Source: Fistulifera solaris (lineage: Eukaryota; Bacillariophyta; Bacillariophyceae; Naviculales; Stauroneidaceae). From it: DNA of 64,000 nucleotides. The stretch's first letter is position 1. Each line of letters starts with the position of its first letter. A program made the position numbers and the translations under genes. Of the stretch, positions 11,101 through 20,908 are shown in pieces. The stretch covers positions 620,001-684,000 of the forward strand of contig AP026155.1 of the NCBI GenBank assembly GCA_030295235.1, read 5' to 3'. The notes below the pieces were generated by a model, which was not told the origin of the DNA, searched no databases, and saw only the letters and a list, made by a program, of their open reading frames with translations.

Positions 11101-11365
11101 TGAGACCGGTATTCGCAAAGCCCGCCAGACCTTCTTTGACGGTAATAATCCCCGCAACCATGAACATGGTCATAGCAATGAGCATAATATGATCGGCACC
11201 GATACGATCCGTGATGAGAGCTGCGAACATGACGACAATGACTACGGACGTGTACACAATCTCCCAGGTTTCGTCATCGTCTTCCGGTTTGGCTTCCTCC
11301 AAATGCCTTGAGTGCGCCCCGCACGGACCGTACGAAGAGACTTCTTCATTCGGAAAGGGAAACAT
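8195..11365 (-). CDS. SLC13-type anion transporter with RCK_C and ACT-like domains (copy 1)
   Basis: About 1,056 residues. It has an N-terminal SLC13/ArsB-type membrane half (from [16 protein letters not shown], with [11 protein letters not shown], the discontinuous-helix [12 protein letters not shown] and the SNPT-like GTSTNLVV) and a C-terminal membrane half with the second inverted motif ([15 protein letters not shown] and [10 protein letters not shown]). Between them is a large cytosolic insert: four RCK_C/TrkA_C repeats (each closing with a D-T-L-Y-F-T-G or G-D-V-L-V-L-Q-type strand) and, between the first and second, an ACT-like domain ([19 protein letters not shown]). The layout recalls algal SAC1/SLT sodium-sulfate transporters; the substrate is inferred only. 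Frame breaks occur at about 10171-10180 and 8454. With both allowed for, the length is exactly 1,057 codons. Confidence 0.85.
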
Positions 11366-11965
11366 GATGAGATTATTGCGTAAACGATAATCCAGAGGAT
11401 TTATTTGAAAATGAATGCCACACAAATAAAGGATCTCCGCTTCTTTGCCTTTTTTTGTGTGAGGGTGATGGACGAGGGACGAGGTGACAGTTCTCCGTAA
11501 TAGTGATGCGTAGAATTTTTACGAGGAAGTAGGGTGAGACGGAAACGGTTTTGCCTCTGACACGAGACACGATAGACTTCTGCAAAACGTTAAAAATAGC
11601 CATATAGTGTACATTTCATGGTCGCACAGGTAAACAGATTATTCAACAGTCGATCGTTTTTGAAAATTCAAACACGCTCATTCGTGATCGAAGAGCAACA
11701 GCACCATCGACCACCGCATTAATTTCTCTTATATGGAGACAAAACCCTTTTGAGAAAGAACAAACCCTTTTTACAAACCACAATGCCTATTCCGTAACTA
11801 GGTAAACGACTGACTATGGTGACGAAGATGCCGCTTTATCTCAACTCAAAATACTCTTTGAAAGAGCAACGAGGGAGCCTTCGCGGGTAGTTAGTTGACT
11901 GTTCTCAAAGTCGCTCACTCCCTGACGAAAAGCTGATCGGATGCAGCAAAATGAAAGCAGAACGA
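11366..11965. other. Spacer between tandem transporter genes
   Basis: 600 bp separating the duplicated genes; nothing coding is seen. It presumably holds the promoter of copy 1 and the 3' UTR of copy 2. Confidence 0.5.
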
Positions 11966-14900
11966 TTACCTTTGACTGAACCAATAAAGAGGAGTTTCAA
12001 TAGAAGAACTTATCAATTGCAAGTTACTTGGCTTTGCCATCTTTCTTTTACGAGAATCACCCAGTAGACGGAACGCCGCTACAGCGACCAGTACGACGGC
12101 GCTGGCAATCCAGCTAATGTACCAGTCAACGACAGTTAAGAACAAGACGCCGCAGATCCACAGCAGCAGTTGCAAGGGCACACCAAAGCGCACAAAGTCA
12201 CCAAAGGTGTATCCTCCAGGTCCATAAATCAACAAGTTTGTGGTATAACCGTAGGGCGTCATGTAATCCGACGCGCTCAACATCAGTGCATAACTCATCA
12301 AAGATCGATCAATACCAGAGGTGTCCGCGACGTTCATGGCAATGGGAAACAACAAAGCAGCTGCTGCGTTGTTTGTCAAGACGCTGCTGATAAGAAAGGA
12401 AGCAAACATGATGGCTCCTACCAATCCGGCCTCACCGAGGTTGATCGCTGTGCCAATGTCGATCAAAAAGTCCGCTAGAACGTCAGCAAGGCCCGAATTC
12501 ATCATACCGGTACCGATACCGAAAGCGGATCCGATAATGACATAGATATCCCAGTGGAGCGAATCACGTGCTTCTTGCTCGGACATGCAGCCAATGGCCA
12601 CCATCACGAAGGACGCCAGAAGGCCACCCACAACCAAATCGATAAGTTCTGCAGTGTAGATTGCCAACATTGCTGCGGTAATCAACACGGCCGGAATAAT
12701 CAAACTCAGACGAGGGGGCGCCGAGTCTTCAACCTCGGCGAGCAAAGCGAACGACCTATCGTGTTCAGTGGTCCGGGAAAGAAATGTTGGCCCCGCTTCA
12801 AGCAATAACACATCACCAGCTTGTAACTTGATATGACCCGGGTGGTCGTGAACCCTTTGCCTTCTCGGTGGACTGCAATGACGGCGGCTCCATAGCGCGA
12901 GCGGAAGCGCGCTTCCTTGACCGTGTGACCTACCAGGGCGCCACTTCGAGCAACCACGGCCTGCACCAGGCGACGCTCAAACACCGTATCCTCGATCTTT
13001 CCGACTTCGTCGCTTTCGTACGAACGCAAGCCAGGAATCTTACGCAAGTCCCCAAGCGCCGATGCACTTCCACTGAACCAAAGGATATCTCCTACTTGAA
13101 GCGGATCGTCTTGGGTGATAGCGATGGAGGACACGTGCTGGTCACTTCTGTCGAAGTCAGAAAGCGCCTTGTCCATACTAGTCTTGCCACCTTGCATCGT
13201 AAGGTTGGTTCCTGCTGGTGTTGGACGATCAATGCTGACAAGATAAACAGCGGGAAGTCTCGTGATACCATGTTGATTGGCCGACTTCCCCACTAGGCCC
13301 GATTTTTTCAGCCACGGCCATGGCCGTCAAGAATTCAAGACCCTCCTCAGCTCGTGGTGTCACAACCTGCAAATCTTTCCAAGCGGCTTCCACACCGGCA
13401 TTTTCAACGTCGCTTTCGTGGGAAGAAGATGCTGCATCCCCGTCCATACGACCGGAGCGCCCCGACACAAAGCTTCGCAACACCGACTTCGAAGATGACT
13501 TGTCGTCCAGATTCTTATAGAAATCAGCCGGTGGATCGATAAGGAGTGGAGAACCTTCCTTTGCTTGCAACACCAGCACGTCGCCTTCTCTCAAATGATT
13601 CTTTGGAACAACAACCAAAGCTGCCTTGTAGAGCTCATTAAAGTCGATTTCGGATGCACTTTTCCCCTCCAAGCGCGACCCCTTACGTATTTGGGCACGA
13701 AGCACCCGCAAACCCCTCTGCTTGGCAACACCACCATCAGTCGAAAGTAGCGCGTTCAATACACTCCAGATCTTCTCCAAATCCGGCAAATTCTCAGACT
13801 GGATTGTCTCTGTTCGCCAGATCGACAAAGAACGAGTTCCCTTCACAGCTGCCTCCGTGTGGTGCAACTCGAGACCAAGTTTCAACAAGGCTTTTGAAAT
13901 ATCAAGCATCAATCCCGGACGGTCGCGTGCATTGACACCCACAACAACAACATCCTCATCCATGCTCACCACAATGCTAGGCGGAGCACCTTGCATATCT
14001 AAATCGGCGTCTTTCGCTCCCCGAATCAGATCCGTCATTCGGTGAATATTGCGCAAACGCTCGCCTTCGTCGGCATCCAACAGAGACTCTTTCGTGGTAC
14101 CGACTTCTGCTAAATCCGTGGATGCGGTACTGGTGAGTCCCTCTGTTTCATTCGTCAGAATTTCCAGACCATGTTCCTCGCAAAATTCACCAAACGACTC
14201 CACAAGACCAGTGAAATAAAGGGTATCCCCGGCATTTAACACAAAATCCCTCGACACCGCACGATGCACATTTCCGGTGGCAGCACGGAGCACGCTGACT
14301 AAATAAATACCACCCGTCTCACGCAAGCCACTGCGCTGCACCGTTCGACCTGCCGCGGGAGACCAAGCCATGACACGAGCACCCAAAGGATCGCATCGTC
14401 CTCTTGCTCAATCTCCCCCGGAAGAAGAAAAGGACTGAAGAATAAGACGTAAGCGATACCGATGAACGCGAGCGGCACACCGAATTCTCCCAAATCAAAC
14501 AATCCAATTTTGACTTCGTTCCCATAGCGTTCTTCAATCAAACCGGATACCACCAAGTTGGTCGAAGTACCAATTAAGGTGCATGTACCACCAAAAATGG
14601 CAGCGAATGACAGCGGAATTAGCAACTGCTGTCGCGGCAAGCGATTGTTTTTCGCCCATTGCAGGATGACGGGCAGCATCACCACCACAATGGGAGTGTT
14701 GTTCAAGAAGGCACTCACGAAAGTAATGGGAATCAGAATTCGAAGCTGTGCGCTCGCCACGCTTTTCGGGGAACCGAGTAATTTGGACATGTACCAATCG
14801 AGTGCGCCCGTTTTCGAGATACCTTCGGCAACGACAAAGAGAATCATCACAGTGATCAAGCCACTATTCGCAAAGCCCGCGAGACCTTCTTTCACGGTAA

Positions 14901-15114
14901 TGATTTCCGCCACCATCAACATCGTCATGGTAATCAACATGACATGATCGGCTCCGATACGCTCCATCACGAGACCGACAAACATGAGAATGATGACAAC
15001 AGATGCATAGGCAATTTCCCATGTTTCTTTCGGAGCTTCTGCTTCCTCTTCAAGATGACGGCGATGGACGTCGCAAAGGCACTTTCCCGTGTCTTCGTTT
15101 GATAGAGGAAACAT
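11966..15114 (-). CDS. SLC13-type anion transporter with RCK_C and ACT-like domains (copy 2)
   Basis: Tandem paralogue of the gene at 8195-11365 in the same orientation, with the same order: membrane half 1 ([20 protein letters not shown]), RCK_C, ACT-like domain (VVVGVNARDRPGLMLDISK), three more RCK_C repeats, membrane half 2 ([25 protein letters not shown]). It starts MFPLSNED at 15112-15114, like MFPFPNEE in copy 1. The C-terminal tail is longer and different (SRKRKMAKPSNLQ), and the linker after the first RCK_C is shorter. Three single-base breaks lie at 14385-14387, 13303-13308 and 12856-12858. With these allowed for, the length is 1,050 codons. None coincides with a break in copy 1, which argues against shared decay. 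Likely plasma or vacuolar membrane anion uptake; sulfate is the best guess. Confidence 0.85.
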
Positions 15115-16020
15115 GATTCTTTAAAAAACAATGAACGACAACAAAGAAATGGATAATAGTTTTGTTTTTCTCTTTGTTTTTATGAAACAAAGGGAGCCGT
15201 TGCAATTTTTTTTCTCAAGATGCGAACCTCGCATTTTATTCCAAGTGCTGCAAAACTGACAAGAAATACCCCGAAACAGTCTCTCCGAAGACCTCGTACA
15301 CTGTACTTTGTATTCCAGTCCGGCTTTCTTTGATCGTTACGGAAAGTAGCGGTAAAAATAACGCCGATGTCATCGGTCCGAAAATAGTCACTATCATAAA
15401 ATATGTACATTGAAACAGAGGCGGACCTGCGATGATTTGAATCACGAACATCGTCAGGAGTCAGGAGTCGCCACTTTGACCTATAACGCCTTCATTGACC
15501 TTTATACTTCAAGATAAAGAAACTCAGTCTGGTCTGGATGGCCATGTGTTCAACTGCAGTTCGACGAAGTTTCTGCAAGAAAACACGTTCTAAAAATATA
15601 GAATAGGGATGATAGTCGGTTCTCGTGTAGGGATGGATAGGATGTAGGCATAGTAAATTCTATCGATTTTTTTGTTGCAACGTTGCTTTTGATCCCAATT
15701 ATCATCAAGCAATGAACTAGAGGCAAATTTGTTTCGAGGAGGAATGGGTTTTATGAATGCTCAACCCGGTTTCAGTCCATTCTTCATACATTAACAACGC
15801 TACGCACTCTAGAGAGAGACTAGGCAGCCCCGAAGTACCGGTAGTCGCCAATGGTAAGAAACACAAAGTAGGGGAACACAGTAACGTTTCGAGCGACGAT
15901 AGGAGATCCACACGACAATAGGAGCTATCACTCACTTTTAACCACCAAGTTTCAACAAATCATATGTTACACTCAACTACATGTGCGAAATATTTTCCTA
16001 AAAAGAAAAGTTACGTAAAT
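15115..16020. other. Intergenic, no gene seen
   Basis: About 900 bp between a gene start (transporter copy 2) and a gene end (V-ATPase E). Open frames are short and unlike known proteins. Confidence 0.5.
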
Positions 16021-16978
16021 TTACTGTTCTTCAGGGAAAAGAATAGCTCGGATCGATGGCAACAATTCTTCATATACCAAGTTCAGCCGACTGGCCATAG
16101 TGTTGTCGCAAACAATCTTTCCGTTCAAAGCCGTCAACAAGACCCCACCGTACGTGTTTTCCTGCAAATCTTTCGAACGATCCGTGTTCAACGTGACGAC
16201 CGGTGAAAGGGTCACACCCGACTCTCGCTTCAAAATATCGACATATTCTTTCACGGCATCCGGCAAGATCTTTTCCACGACCGCTACATCTTCCGAGCGG
16301 CAAAAGATGACAACTTCATTTTCTTCAATCTTGATCAGACCCTGTACGATCAATTTTTGCAACAATTGCGGATAATTCTGACCCCGAGCTACCACGGCAC
16401 ATCGGGCGCCCGCATCACTGATCAGTTTATTCAAGAGATCATCCCGAATTTTCATTTTCTTGACCCGTGTTTCACCAATTTCGGTCGAACGAGCGATGCG
16501 TTCTTGGATTTCACGATCCTTTTCCTTTTTGGCGAAATCTTCCTGAATGGACAATTTGGCTTCGTGTACCAACGTTTGTTTCTCCAAGTTAAAATCGTGT
16601 TCCGTCTAGAGCATTGAGTATGATGACGAGGTAGGTATTGATTCGTTACAGAAAAATATCATGAAAATGGGAGAAGGAAAGGTTGGTAAGCGAAAGAAAA
16701 CACAGTTCATCAGAAAGTAATCGAGGATGATAGGGTGAAATTTATAGAGTTCGCCAAATGAATAGAGAGCGGAGCGCATGAATATCACAAAAGGTAGAAG
16801 ACACGTGAGGATCTGTTTGGTTTTCGACATCTCCGCTCCACAGCATGGTATAATAATCCCATTATCATCATCACAACCGGCGTCTTCGACGTACCTTGAC
16901 ACGGATTTCATTGGCTTTTTCGTGAGCCTCTTGGAGAATGAAATTCACCATTTGTCGAATTTGATCTGCGGCTGCCAT
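16021..16978 (-). CDS. V-type proton ATPase subunit E
   Basis: Two exons: 16895-16978 (28 codons) and 16021-16605, with a 289-nt GT-AG intron. The 222-residue product is a normal length for the family. The start MAAADQIRQMVNFILQEAHE and the joint EIRVK/TEHDFNLEK are diagnostic of subunit E. The C-terminal half (GGVLLTALNGKIVCDNTM, then RLNLVYEELLPSIRAILF) is also typical. Subunit E pairs with subunit G as the peripheral stalk holding the V1 catalytic head against V0, so it is required for acidification of vacuoles and other compartments. The frame is intact. In diatoms, proton pumping by V-ATPase is linked to silica deposition and vacuolar acidification; that is general knowledge and not shown by this sequence. 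Confidence 0.95.
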
Positions 16979-17549
16979 GGTTCGTTCGTATTCGTTTCAA
17001 ATAACAAAGATAATACGAAAGTTATTTCCTTTTCCAAGAGATTGTTACACGATGCGATGCTACCGTACAAAGTATTGTTGCGGGGCATGGGCGAAGGAGA
17101 AGGAAAACGTGCGCGGCAACGGCTACTTTCGGAGCGAACGAGGTGCGAAAAAAATAAAGCGGTTGGCGATGAATTTGTGTACACTGTGTGCCGGGCTCGA
17201 AGGCTTATATTTCGGTTCTATAGATCTGTATATATAAAATACATATCTCTGAACGGAAAGATTATTCACATTGTAACTCTCTATGTCGATAAAAGTCCGT
17301 AGATAAAGAACCTAAAAGGTCTTTACGTATAGCCCTTAATGTATCATTCCATTTCGTCACTTTCCGTTGCTACCATCTACAGTTGGCATTGCGCGAGTGG
17401 AAGATAGTCCACCCGCAAAAGCGAGAATACCTGGTAATGCGGTTGCTGTTGTCCTCATCAATCTTCTTGATTCTTCATTAGTAGATGAAGCCTTTCATTC
17501 ATCGTTGAATTCAATCTAAAACCGCATAATAGATAAGTCAACAATTACC
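16979..17549. other. Divergent promoter region
   Basis: 571 bp between the divergent V-ATPase E and PH-domain genes. It contains a TACCTGGTA motif at 17428-17436; nothing else is recognised. Confidence 0.5.
17428..17436. promoter_or_regulatory. TACCTGGTA motif
   Basis: 114 bp upstream of the PH-domain gene start, within the divergent promoter. Confidence 0.35.
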
Positions 17550-18436
17550 ATGAGCGACCGACCCAAAGGACCGCTGGGGATCGATCCTCTCAATTTTTCC
17601 GCATTCATGTTTGTCGTATTAGTGGCGTTCGTTCTTTATCTTTTATTACCACGAGGCATTCGAAAGCATTATTTCGGAGCTTATCCGAAACGGCATGCTT
17701 GGTCGGCGCGGCCAAAAGCACGCAATGGGCGTCCTGCCTCAATTGGGGGCGGAATGGTACGTCATCTCTAAGAAAGATCCTTCGACATTTAGTAAACCAG
17801 GTCTTATCGTTTCCATCCTTTTATTTTGTTTTATCTAACAGTCGACAACGGGAAGTGTTTCCGTGCAATCGGCACCGTTTTCCTCACAAAGCACTTTACA
17901 TAACAATGTCGATTACAATCCACAACGCCTCGAACAGAATGATGAAATTGTCGTCAGTGCGGCGATGCAACAGTTGCGCGATCCGGGAGTCTTAATTGTT
18001 GCACACGGCAGTCGCGGCAAACCGAAAACGGTACGATTGCAATTGACGGAAAGTGCTATTACGTGGCGGACCGAAACCCGCAAGAAAAGGGAATTCAAGC
18101 CCAAATTGGGCAAGCTGCATCAAGTGCCCTTGTCTCATATTATGTACGTGGATGTCGGAAAACAAACGACGGCGTTGCGAAGAGTCGAAAATGCGGCCGT
18201 GGAGTGAAACGTTGTGTTTTTCCTTGCTCACTAAGGAAGGTTCACTCGACTTGGAGGCCAATTCACAACGAGAACGTGATGCCCTTGTCTCGTGCTTTTC
18301 GTTGGTGTTAGATGAAGTGCACGCACAAAATTGGAGAGATATTTACCGAGGTCCGAGTAGTGATATGCCGTCCTCCTTTGATGAAATGGATCCGAACGCT
18401 GCTGCAGCAGAAGACGTTATGATGAATAAAGTATAA
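17550..18436 (+). CDS. Membrane-anchored PH-domain protein
   Basis: Exons 17550-17756 and 17842-18436, with an 85-nt GT-AG intron. About 266 residues. One transmembrane helix near the N-terminus (FMFVVLVAFVLYLLLPRG) is followed by a basic stretch and a pleckstrin-homology-like domain. Its strands include KTVRLQLTESAITWRTETRK and the conserved VPLSHIMYVDVGKQTTALRR, and it ends with the helix around SLDLEANSQRERDALVSCFSL. PH domains bind phosphoinositides or proteins, so a membrane-contact or signalling role is plausible. One surplus base near 18191-18200 breaks the frame just before the last strand. Without that change the protein would lack the final strand and helix. The last 129 bp overlap the end of the convergent NSUN5-type gene. 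Confidence 0.7.
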
Positions 18437-20386
18437 AACAACAAAATAATTGTTTTCCGCGCTGTACGGCTCCCCCGTTTTATTTGGTGCTGATTGATGC
18501 GCTAAATATATTTTTGTAAGTGTTTTCTTTGGTACTACTTCTTTGATTTTTACTTGTAAACGTTTCAGTTTTGCTTCGCGTTGTCTCTGTTTCCATTCGA
18601 GTCGCTTGGCGCGTTTTTTAGCGTGCTTGTCATCAGCATCGCTCTCCTTAGTAGCCGCGTCTTTCGTCCCCTCTTTTACTCCCGCTGTTTTACTGTCCCG
18701 TAATTTCTTGGAACTTTGCGACGATGGAGCGTCGTCAGTAATCTTCCGCTTCCCATTGTTCTTGCGATGCACCGTGGTGTCGCTGTTGGACAGCATTGAT
18801 TTTTTAGTTGTTTCTTCGTGCACCAATTTGCTCGTTTCCGATTTCTTTGTTGCTTCCATATTTTGGTTTTTACTTTCCTTTGCCATTGTAGCAAATGTAT
18901 TGAGAGTGTATACAGGTAATCTCAGTGCTTTCGCCTGTTTTTGGATGGCCTTTCGGGGTAAAGAAGCATCCTGCTTAGATGCCAAGTGAGAAGATGAGCG
19001 CGCCAAGCAACACACGAAGAAGCCATTCGTTTCATCTTCCAGTGGATCGACTCGAATCATGTGCTTTTCGACGGTGTCTTTGCTGCTGGCTTGCCCACGC
19101 CGTTTCCAATGCGCCAAGGCAGGGGGAGGGACTACATGCCAACTCGATGGTGATTCCGCCAAGACGCGATGGACTACATTTTCATTTTCTTCCGCATTCA
19201 CAGAACAGGTGGAATAGACAATATATTCCACTTGCGGAAACGAACAGGCATGTAGTAAGGCCTTGTATTGAAAGTACGACAGTTTTTCCAATCGTTCTTC
19301 CCCGTCATTCTCCTTCTCCGTCGAATGCTTCAATCCTTGAAAATTGTCTCTCATCCCCGAACCAGAACACGTTGGATCAAGTAATATTCCACGCACGTTG
19401 GGATATTCTTCCGGATCCACTGTCAAAAAGTCTTCTTGCTTCGTTTGGATGATGACACGATCGTCTCCATTCACCAAGGCATCACACCGACGTTGCAACA
19501 GTGCATGCCGCTGCTTATCCCGATCAAAGGCGTGTATTGTGCATGTTTTCTGTTGGGTACCGCTTTTTGCCATGGAATGACTCGCCAGGGCGGCCAAATG
19601 AGTCGTCTTATTCCCTGGGGCTGCACAAGCGTCCATCAATTCCCAAGGTTGCGAACGGATCTGCTGGTCCGCGGACAGTAACGATATGAGACACAATGCC
19701 GGGAAACAAGATGATTTGTCTTGCAATACAATCGATGTTTGTGGATTCCATTGGCCTGTAACTTTTTTGTTCTTGTCAGCATCGCTGTCGCCGACGGTAT
19801 GACTTAAAATCAAAGCTGTGGCGGAGGGCGGTACCACCAACAAGTCTGGAACATGCGCATCCAAATATAGAGTGAATTTGGAATCACTCTTTATGGAACG
19901 CAACACATCTACCACTTGTTGTGTCGTGTTTTGACAGGTGTTGACACGAATGTAACGGGGCCACGTATCGTTGTCGAAAGTCGAAGTTATCATCTCTTCT
20001 CCAGGACTCGAAGCTTGAATTTGCCGCAAATAATGTCGTAATGCTGATTCCTGTTGTGTCAATTGTCGCTTTAATTTGCCCCCGCCGCGGATACTTTGAT
20101 TGGGTCCCAATAACAATTCATACAATAAAACATACAACAATCCTTCGTTCTGCACTGTCACTCCTTGATTCTTGTTGGCGTGTTTCTGCCACACCGCTTG
20201 CAACGTTGGTAAATGCTTTTGTACGTGACAAACTTGTGCATAAGTTGTTTTGGAGCATTTTAATTGTCCCGTCTTGTCATCAAAGACCAAACTTTTGAGA
20301 CTTTTTCGTTTCTTATTCGGCTGATCGGATTGTTCCCATAATTGATTAAGTAGCGTCGCCGCCGGCTGATACGGAGATGATGACAT
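18308..20386 (-). CDS. NSUN5: NSUN5/Rcm1-type rRNA cytosine-C5 methyltransferase
   Basis: Intact 692-residue frame. The catalytic core has the S-adenosylmethionine motif DACAAPGNKT (about 251-260), the catalytic DPTCSGSG (about 337-344) and the second catalytic Cys in STCSVNAEENE (about 392-402). The N-terminal region (CSKTTYAQVCHVQKHLPTLQ, YVLLYELLLG) and the order of motifs match NSUN5/yeast Rcm1, which makes one m5C in the large-subunit rRNA. A long Lys-rich tail follows (KKRAKRLEWKQRQREAKLKRL), as expected for a nucleolar protein. The last 50 or so residues are hydrophobic, atypical and read through the 3' end of the opposite gene, so the true C-terminus may lie earlier. Confidence 0.88.
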   Translation of the reverse strand: MSSSPYQPAATLLNQLWEQSDQPNKKRKSLKSLVFDDKTGQLKCSKTTYAQVCHVQKHLPTLQAVWQKHANKNQGVTVQNEGLLYVLLYELLLGPNQSIRGGGKLKRQLTQQESALRHYLRQIQASSPGEEMITSTFDNDTWPRYIRVNTCQNTTQQVVDVLRSIKSDSKFTLYLDAHVPDLLVVPPSATALILSHTVGDSDADKNKKVTGQWNPQTSIVLQDKSSCFPALCLISLLSADQQIRSQPWELMDACAAPGNKTTHLAALASHSMAKSGTQQKTCTIHAFDRDKQRHALLQRRCDALVNGDDRVIIQTKQEDFLTVDPEEYPNVRGILLDPTCSGSGMRDNFQGLKHSTEKENDGEERLEKLSYFQYKALLHACSFPQVEYIVYSTCSVNAEENENVVHRVLAESPSSWHVVPPPALAHWKRRGQASSKDTVEKHMIRVDPLEDETNGFFVCCLARSSSHLASKQDASLPRKAIQKQAKALRLPVYTLNTFATMAKESKNQNMEATKKSETSKLVHEETTKKSMLSNSDTTVHRKNNGKRKITDDAPSSQSSKKLRDSKTAGVKEGTKDAATKESDADDKHAKKRAKRLEWKQRQREAKLKRLQVKIKEVVPKKTLTKIYLAHQSAPNKTGEPYSAENNYFVVLYFIHHNVFCCSSVRIHFIKGGRHITTRTSVNISPILCVHFI

Positions 20387-20908
20387 GAGTTCTGCAAGAA
20401 GCCAAAGCTTCTGGTTTGTGCGTTATCTTGAATGCCCTTTTTCTTTGATCCTTCCCCAATTGCTTTCGATATTCCTTGTAGGAGATCAACGATTTTACTT
20501 CGAATTTTTTTCTTGGTTCTCCGCGGAGTTCGAATAGGACGACTGGCAGACGTTGTCATTCATGTTACATTAAATCATGCTATCATGCTGCATCATGTGA
20601 CGCACGACGGGACTGAAAAGCAGCCAATCGGATCCCATCACCCCTCCAAAAAGCCTGAAAACAACAGCTCCAAAACCTAAGATCGTTCTTCCTTTGATAT
20701 GACGTTAGTCTTAGGCTTATAATAGTGCCGGATGTAGAGTTTATAAAAGGAACTGCAATGAAAGGAAGTCACCAGCTAACGTCATTCAATAATCAACAAT
20801 AAGTCTAGTCCTATCTTTTCACATCGATCACGCCCGTCAATGATCTCATTCATCAGTGCGTGTTCTCGTCGTAGCGATCGTTTTTAGTGGTATATTTTTT
20901 TACGCTTC
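20387..20908. other. Intergenic between two minus-strand genes
   Basis: No gene seen. It contains a TGACGT near 20703 and an ACGTCA near 20774; single 6-mers like these are expected by chance. Confidence 0.45.

Noticed and set aside
8195-15114. The two transporters as decayed pseudogenes
   Set aside because: Outside the single-base breaks both copies are fully open and conserved to the same degree, with every membrane and regulatory motif present.
2743-17300. GATAAAAGTCCGTA found at both about 2743 and 17287
   Set aside because: A shared 14-mer between two places in 64 kb is expected several times by chance.
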